From Linepithema humile (lineage: Eukaryota; Arthropoda; Insecta; Hymenoptera; Formicidae), in assembly GCF_040581485.1 (NCBI RefSeq), contig NC_090130.1, positions 16,619,656 through 16,683,655 on the forward strand: DNA of 64,000 nucleotides, read 5' to 3'. Shown one piece after another: positions 54,450 through 64,000 of the stretch. The notes beneath the pieces were generated by a model that worked only from the letters and a program-made list of their open reading frames with translations, was not told the DNA's origin and made no database searches. Position 1 is the stretch's first letter. Each line of letters starts with the position of its first letter. The position numbers and the translations under genes were made by a program.

Positions 54450-55290
54450 TATATATATATATTTAGTATACATAGAACAGAAATATTAAACTTTAAGTTA
54501 TTTAATTTTATTTGTTTTGGACAAATCATACACTAAAGTCTCTACACAATTGTCACATAAGGCATAGTGATAATTGGTATGATTGTATAAATTTTAATTT
54601 TACCATACATTCTGTCAAAAAAGCACATGATTCGAGACTTTAGTGTATGATTTGTCTTAAATAAATAAAATTAAATATCAAAGTTTAATATTTCTGTTCT
54701 ATGTATATTAAATTAGTTCTAACAATATTTATAATTTTCAGTCAATTTCATTTTGTGTATTACAAGATTTCTTGTCGAGTTTGTGTTTATAATTTGTTTT
54801 TCTATGGATAAATAAAATTCAATAATATCCCTAAAATATGATATGAACATTTTCTTACGCTTAATTCTCTGCCCGCACTGTGATGTGGATAATTTTGTTG
54901 TCAACCATAGCGTTAACTACAGAAGGCGATTTATGCTTAATTTTTTTAAATATAAAATTGACTGAGAATTATAAATATTGTTGAAACTAATCTAGGATAC
55001 TCAGAAGAGAAATATTAAACTTTGAGCTATTTAATTTTATTTATTTTAGACAAATCATACACTAAAGTCTCTACACAATTGTCACATAAGGCATAGTGAT
55101 AATTGGTATGATTGTAAAAATTTTAATTTTACCATACATTCAAAAAGTACATATACTGTCAAAAAAGTACATGATTCGAGACTTTAGTGTATGATTTGTC
55201 TAAAATAAATAAAATTAAATATCAAAGTTTAATATATTTCTGTTCTATGTATACTAAATTAGTTTTAACAATATTTATCATTTCCAGAAA
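54450..55290. repeat. G-repeat array, right block
   Basis: Four or more units of the G family in alternating orientation. It continues the mirror arrangement around the F fragment. Confidence 0.75.
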
Positions 55291-55435
55291 GACTTCACTT
55301 AATACGAATTTCTAACAAATTTGGTCACTCGCACTACACTGCTCTGGATTAATAAGCAGTCTTGAGTGGTCCCCAAAGTAACAGAGCAATGTAGTGCAAG
55401 TGATCGAATTCACTATTATTACTTTTTATTTTAAC

Positions 55436-56098
55436 CACGGACTAAGGAATAGAGGGACCGAGTCTAAAGTCCTAGTTTAGGCGAGAGGGGATGGTAATTC
55501 AAGCATGCGGGGGGGGACTGCTTTCCGCCATATTGATGTAGCGATTCTCACATAGAGATTCTGTGTCTGTAACATGGTTACACTCGTGTAGTGGTGCCAC
55601 TAGACATAACGAGTGACAAGCGTAAAGAGGTTAGACGGTTTTATTATTGTTGTACTATAAATTTTATAAAATACTTTAACTTTTATTACTCTGAGGCTCT
55701 GCATACAGTAGACAAAATATTAGAAATAGCAATAAACATTTAATATTAAAAAGAGAAATTATTTTACATCTAACAAAAGAATAAAATATATTAATTAGTT
55801 CCAATTCTTATTTCTTAATTCATGCATTAATTTTTTCTATTCTTTTTATTTTTAAAATAAATAATTCCAATTTCTTATTTCTAATATTTAATAATTATTC
55901 CTATTTCTATTTCCTATTTTGTTTATTGTGCGCAGGATCTAACTTTCATTTCTCACACATACGCAAATAGTGAGTTCTATGTGTGGTGATTACTAAACGA
56001 ATATGGCGCCCCCCCCCCCCGCCGCAAACGTGCTCCCCCGCCGCAAACGTGCTCCCCCGGTACAGCTTGTGCTCCGTCCCTCTATTCCTTAGTCCGTG
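55436..56098. mobile_element. 663-bp MITE with 8-bp duplication ATTTTAAC (hAT type)
   Basis: ATTTTAAC at 55428-55435 and 56099-56106. The ends CACGGACTAAGGAATAGAGG are inverted repeats of about 23 bp. An 8-bp TSD with CA-starting ends fits hAT. It carries a G9 and a C10 run (near 55510 and 56010). It splits a unit found intact at 51900-51960. Confidence 0.9.
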
Positions 56099-56106
56099 AT
56101 TTTAAC

Positions 56107-56502
56107 ACTTTCTGATCTGAAAGGTTATGTAAAAATGTCAAATCGTAAGCGCGCGCCGCGCGGCTTCTCAGCGCCATCAGTGCACCTAACGTCTGAAATC
56201 GGAAACTGGACATTTTAGCTGGACATCCTAGGAAAACGACAATTATTTCAACATTTCGACTTTGGACTTTTATAACTTTTTTTCTACAGCACCTACAGTA
56301 AAAACAAGCATACTTTTCTTCTGTAATTTAGGTATGCGCTATCGATTGAGCCTATTATCAACTCAATCGGCCCAGCCGTTATTGAGACCCGATAATCTCG
56401 GCTCGTCTCAACTTTCTGGCTCGCGTAAAGAGACACGGTCGGTCTTGCGCCTGCGTTGCGCGCTGCGCGTAAACTTGACGCGAGACACTACCGTGTCTCT
56501 TG
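56107..56502 (-). repeat. Repeat B, inverted copy, with flanking unit
   Basis: 56502-56215 is repeat B on the minus strand, ending in TCAAGAGACACGGTAGTG-type sequence. The adjoining 56107-56215 mirrors 51847-51930 (GCGCGCGCCGCGCGGCTTCT). Together with 51250-52080 this forms the outer pair of a ~5.2-kb inverted arrangement. Confidence 0.8.
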
Positions 56503-56773
56503 ATAATCTGTATCTGTAGTAAATACAATAACATACATAATTTTTAAACTTAATAAAATTCAAAGAAACACATTTTTGGTTAAACTAATCACAGAAAATA
56601 AATCTTATAGTTATATAAAAAATAATCAGTCTCTTGTGATATTTTTTAAAAGAAAAGATTAATAAAATATAAAGTGTGAAAATAAGAAAAAAATATGAAA
56701 ATGTTTTTAAAGTAATAATTGAGTTTCATAAAAATTCAATTCTGTTTTTAAAAGAGTTAATCTTCAAATATTT

Positions 56774-59058
56774 TTATTCCTTTATTCTTAATATGTTAGA
56801 TTCTGCAGATGTGCTATTGGAAGTGAATTTCAATTTAGAAACGTCACCATTCAAAATTTTTATTGAATTAATTCCTGTATTGCTAATTCCCTCCCTTGTA
56901 CATAAAATTCCAGCTAGTGACTCAGATCCGATTCGATTTTTTTTATAAGTTTTTACTAATTTCAGAACGCTAAACAACCGTTCTACGGTTGCATTAGAAA
57001 ATGGTAAAGAGAAAAAAAAAAAATACTACTTTTAAAACATTTTCATATTTATCTTTTCCATCAAGATTTTTGAAGTTTTTTACTGTTCTCCAGAATTTGA
57101 ATACATCTTTCTCATCGATGTCTTCAAATCCAATGTTAATACAATCTTTATCGAGATTATTATAGTTAATTCCTAACATCTTACAATATTTTTTTGCAAT
57201 GACAAAAAGATTCCTGGGCTTACAGTTATTAACATTTTCCGGATTCAAAAAACTGGAGTCTTCTTGTAATTGGGAAACTGGAAATCGTTTCTGAATTTGG
57301 GAAAGCGCTTCCATGTAGAAAGCTTGGGCTGATTTTTGAATTGATGTTAAGTCATCGTCATCAATTTGATTATTTAGAATGAAATCTGTAGCTACAGGAC
57401 TCAAATAAATATCTTTCAAGGGAAGCAGATTTTCTAAATCAAATTTTAATTTCAAATAATCGGTTTTTTAAATGTATTCTCTCTTCATGAAATTAGATGC
57501 AAGTACATGATAAATCTCAATTACTTTGGTTTTTATTAAAAAAAAATTTGGGCTTTCGTTTTGAAAAATTGTATTAAACTCAGTCATTATATCTAGGCCG
57601 TATTCTACAAAATACAGTAAACACCTTTTTGATGGATTATTTAAGATTGCGAATGTGTAATTATTAGTTACAGTCGGATCTTCTTGAGCCAGAGTTTCCC
57701 AATAGGCTTTGAGTCCATCCCACTGCTCAATTATCCTTTTCACACAATCATGGATCGACAACCATCTTGTTTGACATGGTTTTAAAAGTTTATGTGGTTT
57801 TATATTATAGAATTTTTGAAATTTTTTGTAAGCGTCAACATTTTTTGGACTTCTTGCAAAATGATTATATATAGTTCTACAAATATCCTCTAAGGAATTT
57901 GGTAATTTTCGACATGCGTAATCTGCACATAAATGGATTAGATGACAATTACATTTTGTAATATGAATTTCTGGAAATTCAGATTTTATCATTTGCAAAA
58001 TAGAATGATGCTCGCCCATCATTGTGTTAGTAGTGTCTGAGTAAAATCCTATCCAATTAGTCAAATTGATTTTAGTAGCAAGCAATGTCTGTTTGAAAAC
58101 AGAAAAAATACCTTTTGCTGAGCCGCCTGGGCATGGAATTGTATCTAACAAATTAGTTTTGTACGTGAATTCTGACTTATCAAAATACGAAACCATGATA
58201 GCAAGTTGTTTTTCTGTTGAGATGTCTGTTGTTTCATCAATGAAGAGTGAGTAGGGAAACTTGTTAAGATTTCTAATGAGAAGTGCATTGAAATGACTCC
58301 TGAGTCCTTGTCGGATGAGATTAATTGCCTTTTGTTTTCCTAAAGACACATTTTTCACAGTTTCAATGTTAGGCAGAGATTTTAAGAATGGTACAAGTCT
58401 TTCAACAATTACAATGGGTAGATCGTTTTCAACAATAAAGGCGCAAATGGCTGTTTCCAAATCTTGGACTTTTTTAATCATACTCGTGAAATTTGTATTC
58501 CTAAGAGGCTGGATATTCTGTATGGATTCCATTTTTCTTAAATGATTCAATCCATTTAAATGTTTAATAAGATCTGATTTTCTTAAAAAAAAAATCAAAA
58601 TCTGAAAATAGAACTATACTTTAAATTTTTCAATTTTAATTCTAATTACATTTATGTTTAAATTATTTTTGAAAATATTAATTAAAACATAATCGAATTC
58701 TATTTTTTGGATCTTAATTATTAACAATTTTATAAAATTAATTGTTGTAACAAATACAAAAATAAAATTTTAGTATGGGAATATTTGGATTCATGTAAGA
58801 TTTGAATTCTGGTAAAAAATTTTTGCTGTTTAAAAATTATTATCAGACAATAATCTAATACTATTTACCTGGTTTAAGGACAGAATTGCAGATCTTTCAT
58901 TTCGCATTTACTTTATCTTGAACAAGCCAGTCTTTAAACTTAGGCATAGCAAGCTATTCCTATTGAAATTTTTTGTTTGATGATTTTTTTTTCGAACATT
59001 TTATTTTTTTATTTTTTTTTTCTTCCTCCGTGTTATAATCGCCTTCTGATTCAGACAT
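56774..59058 (-). pseudogene. Second hAT-superfamily transposase, two exons, lightly decayed
   Basis: Exon 1 runs 59058-58869 (MSESEGDYNT, then KFKDWLVQDK and a CKIC-like finger start) with donor GTAAATAG. Exon 2 starts at 58600 after TTCTATTTTCAG and supplies the His half of the finger (LIKHLNGLNHLRK). Further motifs: SLFIDETTDIS (first catalytic Asp region, near 58245), FYSDTTNTMMGEH (second Asp, near 58040), CNCHLIHL, CQTRWLSIHD (near 57765) and the dimerisation motif NATVERLFSVLK near 57000-56960, ending at 56774. Lesions seen: stops or shift in exon 1 near 58960-58880, an in-frame TAA near 57468 and slippage in a T13 run near 57010. This differs strongly from the hAT gene at 3-9 kb. Element ends were not found. 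Almost every domain is present, so loss of function is relatively recent. Confidence 0.85.
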
Positions 59059-59154
59059 TTCAAAATAACTGGAAAATGGCAAAGTGATAAAAATTGATTA
59101 AATGTAAAAATATATAGAAATTGATAGACTTTTTCTTTTCTAACCTTTTGTCAT

Positions 59155-60960
59155 CAGGGTCGGATTACCCCAAAGGCAAACTAGGCATGTGCCTGGGGCA
59201 TCAGCAAGAAGGGGGCATCAGAATTTAAAGTTTTAATTTAGAATTTAAATAATTCAATTTTAGTCATATTCTTAAAAAAGGTCTGACGAAAAAATACTAT
59301 TAAATTTTCCAAAAGAAAAAAAAAAACATTTAGTATTACGTGTTAATAGTTAAATTATATGTACATTACAAAAATTTGTTTGTGTGTGTGTGAACATTTA
59401 ATAGTATTTTTGTGTAAGAAATCTAGGCTTTCGTATATAAGGGTTTCAGGCTTCTAATTGTCCTGCGGGCATATTCACTAAAAATTCCATAGTTTCAAGA
59501 GTATAAAATGATTCATTTTTTATCCTTTCATTTGATGCTCTTTCAAGGTGCAATTTTGTTCGGGACTATTCGAAAGATATTTAAAATGAATAATTTTATG
59601 CTCTTCAGACCAAGGAAATTTTTAGAAGAATTCTAGTCAGTCGGTAACCTCGTTAAATGAAAGTATTAACAAAAAATTATAAAAACAACCTTGAACAATG
59701 CAACTAATTTTGCTTAAATTGCATTTTATAAAAAAGCAATGTTCCTTATTTCAGAAACATTATTATTTGATATTTGATAATTAGAAAGTTATGCCGATGG
59801 TCCGATTTTATTGTACAATAATTAATTTTTTTGTTAAATGATTCTCTAGAAATTTATTTTCTCATATTTGTCGAATTAATACATGAGTTAATAAAAAATC
59901 AATACATATAAAATTATTTAAAATTTTTAAAAATAAACAAAGGCTTTATTTCTAAGATAATAAATAATATCAAATATTCATGTCGGTGAATTCCTAGGCT
60001 AAAGAATCTATTGACAAAGAAGCTATTGTACAAACAAATCGGATTATCGGCACAATTTTTTAACCATTTTTACAAAAATATGCCTTTTACGGAATTGTTG
60101 ATAACTATTATAGCCAGCAAGATGGACACTAAGAATGTCTATCGGGTATTTTTATGCTTCATTTAGTTCACAAATATACGATGATAGAAAACAGCAGAAA
60201 CCAACGAAAAAAATCTGAAAATTGTAGTATTTTTCACTAAAATTTCGAATTGAGATTTCTGCTTTCTACAGAAGATATCATCCAATCGAGCTGAAATGTT
60301 TTATTCGCAATTCCAAATACGCAACTTTTCCGCGCTAGAATTCGATCCTCGAAAAAAAGTTTTTTTTACTCTATTCTAATGTGACATAATCTGATCTGTA
60401 TTGCTTGCATTGTTTAAGATTGCTTTTATTAGTTCCGCGATCATCGCTAGGCGGCTCAGATACCGCTACGCTTTTCATAAGAAAATAATACTTTGAATCA
60501 CTTATATAAGTCGAACAGACCGCATCACCGTATCTCACAGAACATACATGTAGATATATATAAAAGCATTTCCTGTGGCTTATTCTTGCAGACTCTTTGG
60601 TCTGGTAATGCTCGTTTAACAAGAATATATGTATGTAATAGTAATATAATTCACCAGGTCAACATTGTTTGTCAAAATTAAACGACATCGATCATCTTGT
60701 ATCGATCGTAAGTTATTAATTTTGTAGTATATAAGCGTTGAAAAACTTAACAAATATGAATCGTATTCAATTAAGTGGAGCAAAAAAGAGAAAATTAGCA
60801 GAAGAGAAGAAAAAAAAAACGCGAGGCAGTTATACAAAAAATACCGACGTTACCGTCATATTTTAGTCAACATACTATAAGGCCAGATTTAGAAACAACT
60901 GATTCTTCTGGAAACGAACAAATCAGGAGACGCGGTAGTGTTTCCGGCCAAGTTCAAAAA
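59155..60960 (+). mobile_element. 5' part of a third hAT element
   Basis: CAGGGTCGGATTACCCCAAA at 59155, followed by GGCAAACTAGGCATGTGCCT, resembles known hAT ends of the CAGGGCCGGATTAA type. About 1.6 kb of AT-rich leader follows with no gene, then an N-terminal coding scrap at 60757. The right part of the element is absent. Confidence 0.5.
60757..60945 (+). pseudogene. N-terminal fragment of a ZMYM/TTF-finger hAT transposase
   Basis: Starts MNRIQLSGAKKRKLAEEK, the common opening of the hAT subgroup related to ZMYM/TTF-finger proteins, in which a basic stretch precedes KIPxLxxFF. A frame slip in the A10 run near 60820 separates it from the continuation (IPTLPSYFSQH, DSSGNEQIRRRGS). It then ends abruptly at a repeat-B-like AGACGCGGTAGTGTTTCC (60928). 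Only about 60 codons survive. Confidence 0.55.
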
Positions 60961-61030
60961 ACGACACTACTAAGTCAGGAAAAGAGTCTCTGGCAAAGTT
61001 CAGAAAATGACACTACTAAGTCTCTTATCC
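60926..61030 (+). repeat. Diverged repeat-B-like fragment
   Basis: AGACGCGGTAGTGTTTCCGG resembles the repeat B start. ACACTACTAAGTC and GGCAAAGTTCA or GGCCAAGTTCA then occur twice. An (AAAATAT)n tract follows at 61070-61110. Confidence 0.5.
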
Positions 61031-61337
61031 TGCGCGCACAAAGTCGACTTTTCGGGGGTTTGTAGCAACTAAAATATAAAAAATATAAAAAATATAAAAA
61101 ATATAAAAAATTTTATAAAAACACATAGTATATCCTTAAAGGCGGCATCGCCACGACTAATTTGAGCCAAAAAAAATTTAAATTGGTCCAGCCGTTCCGG
61201 AGATACAAGCGGTCAAAAAGTGATGATGGTAATGCAAAAATTAAGAAACGTCGTTTCCTTATTCTTCTCCTCTGTCCGCAGGGGCGGATGAAGAATTTAC
61301 GGAGCCCAGGGTATTATCATTATCATTAAAATTTACG

Positions 61338-61885
61338 GAAATTCCTCGCACCAGGTGTCAAGGGTCGACGAATTCGACTTTCACAAGTTGCGCTACAGGA
61401 ATTTTTCGCACTAGGTGCAAAGGGTCGACGAATTCGACTTTCGCGAGTTGCGCTACGGGAATTTTTCACACCAGGTGGCAAGGGTCGATGAATTCGATTT
61501 TCGGGAGTTGCACCACGGGAATTCCTCGCACCAGGTCCCAAGGGTCGACGAATTCGACTTTTGCGAGTTGCGCTACAGAAATTTTTCGCATTAGGTGCAA
61601 AGGGTCGACGAATTTGACTTCCCCGAGTTGCGCTACAGGAATTCCTCGCACCAGGTGTCAAGGGTCGACGAATTCGACTTTCGCGAGTAGCGCTACGGGA
61701 ATTTTTTACACCAGGTGGCAAGGGTCGACGAATTCGATTTTCGGGAGTTGCGCTACAGGAATTCCTCGCACCAGGTCCCAAGAGTTGACAAACTCGAGTA
61801 CCCCGAGCTGCGCTACGTGCATTTCTTGCACCAGGTGCCAAGGGTCAATGAATTCGACTTCCCCAAGTTGCACTACAAAAATTTC
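61338..61885 (+). repeat. 60-bp minisatellite, nine copies
   Basis: Units 60 bp apart starting near 61350, 61410 and so on to 61830, built on AAGGGTCGACGAATTCGACT then TTCGCGAGTTGCGCTAC. Being a multiple of three, a 20-residue peptide repeat stays open on both strands. A hAT-end-like CAGGGGCGGATGAAGAATTT lies just before it at 61278. Confidence 0.95.
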
Positions 61886-61969
61886 GCAAACAAAAAAGAG
61901 AGAAAGAGATATGACATATTTTGATATAAAATCTAAAATTTCTTAAAATATTTAGTTATCGATAATCTT

Positions 61970-62235
61970 ACCGTAATATTTTTATGCGCAGAATAACAAA
62001 ACGAATCAATACGTGTAAAAAAACCCATTGTTATTTTGAAGAAAAAGTATGTAATTTACAATGTACTTTTTTTAACAATTATGCGTTTTCTTTACCACTT
62101 CTCATTATTCTAATCATAAAAGTATTACGGTAAGAAAAAGTATATAATTTACAATGTACTTTTTTTAACAATTATGCGTTTTCTTTACCACTTCTCATTA
62201 TTCTAATCATAAAAGTATTACGGTAAAATTATCCA
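61970..62235. repeat. Decayed relative of the 32-kb MITE, with an internal 92-bp duplication
   Basis: TATGTAATTTACAATGTACT to CATAAAAGTATTACGGTAA occurs twice in tandem (62045 and 62137). The sequence matches the centre of the palindromic MITE at 32016-32753. Confidence 0.7.
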
Positions 62236-62487
62236 TAACTTAATATTTTAATTTAAAGAGATATTTTAATTTAAATTTTATATCGAAATATGTCAGATTA
62301 AGATATAAAATAACTCGAAGAGTATTAAAAAAAACTTCTGCAAAGTATGAAAAAGAAAATTATACCCTTTAATTTTGTTAATATTTTATTAACAAATAAA
62401 CTGCCATGTAATAGAATTTTATTAGTATTAATGAACGAAGAACATCTCATCGACGTCGACATCGATCCAGTCGCAAAACTTATTATG

Positions 62488-62662
62488 TAAAATAATTTAG
62501 TTAATATGTTATTAAGTTAATATAAATGTTACATTCAAAATGTAGAAAAATAATTGAAAAATAATTTAAATTTTGTCACATAATTAATTTTGTACATTTC
62601 TGTACATTTTTATATTAACTTAATTACATATTAACTAAACTATTTTACATTATAACACGTCT
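62488..62662. repeat. Small AT-rich inverted repeat
   Basis: TTATGTAAAATAATTTAGTT and the following ~35 bp are matched inverted at 62610-62662, around a ~60-bp loop. Possibly the core of a tiny MITE. Confidence 0.65.
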
Positions 62663-62754
62663 TGTGTTTTATATAGCATTTAAGTCATGTGAAACAGATG
62701 TTTTATTAGTAATATTAGAAAATGACTAATTACATAAGTCTTTGCGTTTGATAT

Positions 62755-63335
62755 CAAGAGACACGGTAGTGTCTCGCGCCAAGTTCACGCGTAGCGCAAG
62801 ACCGACCGTGTATCTTTACGCGAGACGGAAGGTTCAGATGAGCCGAGATTATCGGATCTTAATAACGGCTGGGCCGATTGAGTTGGTAATAGGCTCAATC
62901 GAAAGCGCATATCTAAGATATATAAGGAAAGTATGCTTGTTTTTGCTCTGTGTGCTTTATAATTTAAGATATATGCATCCAAAGTCGAGAAATCTAAAAA
63001 ATCATCATTTTTCTCGGATGTCACGCTAAAATGTAACGCATGTCTTATTGGTCAGCGTCGTCAGTACGCAACCAATCAGAACGCACTCAACCCAAATTTC
63101 TAATATGGCGGCGTTCAGACCTGTCAGCTCGCAGCTTTGATGATATTAATTTACGTTGATATAATTAATATCGGTCGTAAAATGTATATATAACGTGTTG
63201 TGGAGACGAATAAAGATAGTGTATATCAAAATAATAGTATTCTTCATGAAAAAAATTTTTTTCGATCTTAAAGTGCAGAAGTGTAGCAAGACATGTTGAC
63301 AACACTCAGTATTCTGTGGTTAGTGGACAGACAGA
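62755..63335 (+). mobile_element. LTR-like repeat B/C, copy 3
   Basis: Full copy: CAAGAGACACGGTAGTGTCT, the AATATGGCGGCG block (63104), GACGAATAAAGATAG (63209) and GACAACACTCAGTATTCTG (63299). It shows the empty site for the 1.89-kb palindrome inserted in copy 1. Another B copy follows after a short ACAGACAGAACAGA link. Confidence 0.75.
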
Positions 63336-63342
63336 ACAGAAT

Positions 63343-63600
63343 CAAGAGACACGGCAGTGTCTCGCGCCAAGTTCACGCGCAGCGCAAGACCGACCGTGTA
63401 TCTTTACGCGAGACCGAAAGTTGAGACGAGCCGAGATTATCGGATCTCAGTAATGCCTGAGTCGATCGATTTAAAAATAGGCTCAATCGATAGCGCTTAC
63501 CCAAAATATATAATAAAAGTATGCTTGTTTTTGCTCTATATGCTGTATAAATAAAGATATTAAAGTTTAAAGTCGAAATGTCATGAAAACTATGAAAATT
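63343..63600 (+). repeat. Repeat B, short copy
   Basis: CAAGAGACACGGCAGTGTCT to about AAAGTCGAAATGTC, then a divergent 3' part ending GGGATGTA near 63620. Confidence 0.8.
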
Positions 63601-64000
63601 ATTTCAGTCGTCTGGGATGTACTTTATAAATTCTTGCCGATAGATGGCTAGTATCTCAGATGTACACATATCGGCATGTATCGCCGGCAACGCATGCGCA
63701 AGCCATGTACATGCGAAGCGCGGAGCTCACATGTACAATGTGACTTGCGCATATATGCGGTAATCTTTTCATTCCTGCTGCTGCTGCTGCTGTTTGTGTC
63801 TCAAATCTGGCCACACAGCGGTATACGTGTGTGAAATAAAATATGTGTAATACTCCTACATTGCTGATTGTGCTTGAGAGTTTCGAAAAATATTACGGTG
63901 CGGATGATATTTGTTTCTCACTTTAGAGCAGACTCTGTGCGTTGTGCGCAAGCGTTGTACCTATACATATATCCCGTACGCAAGCTACAGACGTCGCGCA
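63601..64000. other. Spacer at the window end, with a (CTG)n run
   Basis: Contains CTGCTGCTGCTGCTG at 63777-63792 and several ATGTACATG/GCATGCGC palindromic words near 63660-63760. No gene recognised. The window ends inside this sequence. Confidence 0.4.

Noticed and set aside
56262..56519. 85-codon frame and its relatives at 51264, 51280, 62742, 62785 and 63357
   Set aside because: All are the same repeat B read in various frames and strands; they carry substitutions and stops with no sign of coding selection.

Overview
This window looks like eukaryotic, almost certainly insect, intergenic DNA. Its transposon families (DD41D mariner, ISL2EU-like, P/THAP, hAT, Penelope-like, copia with a half-tRNA-iMet primer site, gypsy) make an ant or other hymenopteran my best guess, but that is inference and I cannot name a species. 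It is AT-rich, has spliced genes and consists largely of nested mobile elements. I recognise no conserved housekeeping gene, rRNA or functional tRNA.

Layout. 0-1.7 kb: 5'-truncated Penelope-like element (RT plus GIY-YIG endonuclease) carrying an inverted partial copy at its head. 1.77-11.47 kb: a nest bounded by ~450-bp inverted repeats. It holds a decayed hAT-type transposase gene split by a solo-LTR-like insert and by a complete ISL2EU-like element, plus a foldback element; a non-LTR retrotransposon end has inserted in the right arm. 11.7-19.4 kb: an LTR-like repeat split by a 1.89-kb palindrome and by a 4.65-kb P-superfamily transposon whose THAP/DDE transposase is uninterrupted. 19.5-24.5 kb: foldback and mariner-type palindromic elements and a minisatellite. 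24.5-28.4 kb: a mirror-image DD41D mariner with two divergent transposase copies, one intact and one without its ATG. 28.4-34 kb: an AT-rich nest with 400-bp end repeats, alternating inverted satellite units, a foldback element, a solo LTR and a TA-flanked MITE. 34.6-36.0 kb: a 5'-truncated second DD41D element.

36.7-50.3 kb differs. Once mobile elements are set aside it holds three small unrecognised genes: an intact two-exon gene of 223 codons (37203-37956) behind an array of G-run plus TATCAGATTAC motifs; a two-exon reading frame (exons 48161-47968 and 42787-42640, minus strand) with a whole Ty1/copia element inside its intron and two in-frame stops; and a frameshifted gene (50245-49308, minus) with a MITE in it. 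Each has a TATA-like box near its start. They may be remnants of one viral or selfish unit or a lineage-specific gene group; the sequence alone does not decide. A decayed gypsy pol (39.4-42.5 kb) lies among them.

50.6-64 kb: foldback halves, a composite inverted arrangement of LTR-like and satellite repeats (51.25-56.5 kb) with an 8-bp-TSD MITE, a second hAT pseudogene (56.8-59.1 kb), the head of a third hAT element (59.2-60.9 kb), a 60-bp minisatellite and two more LTR-like copies.

The genes do not form a host pathway: almost all encode transposition proteins. The overall signature is an extraordinary density of long palindromes, and simple tandem arrays next to or inside several DNA transposons.
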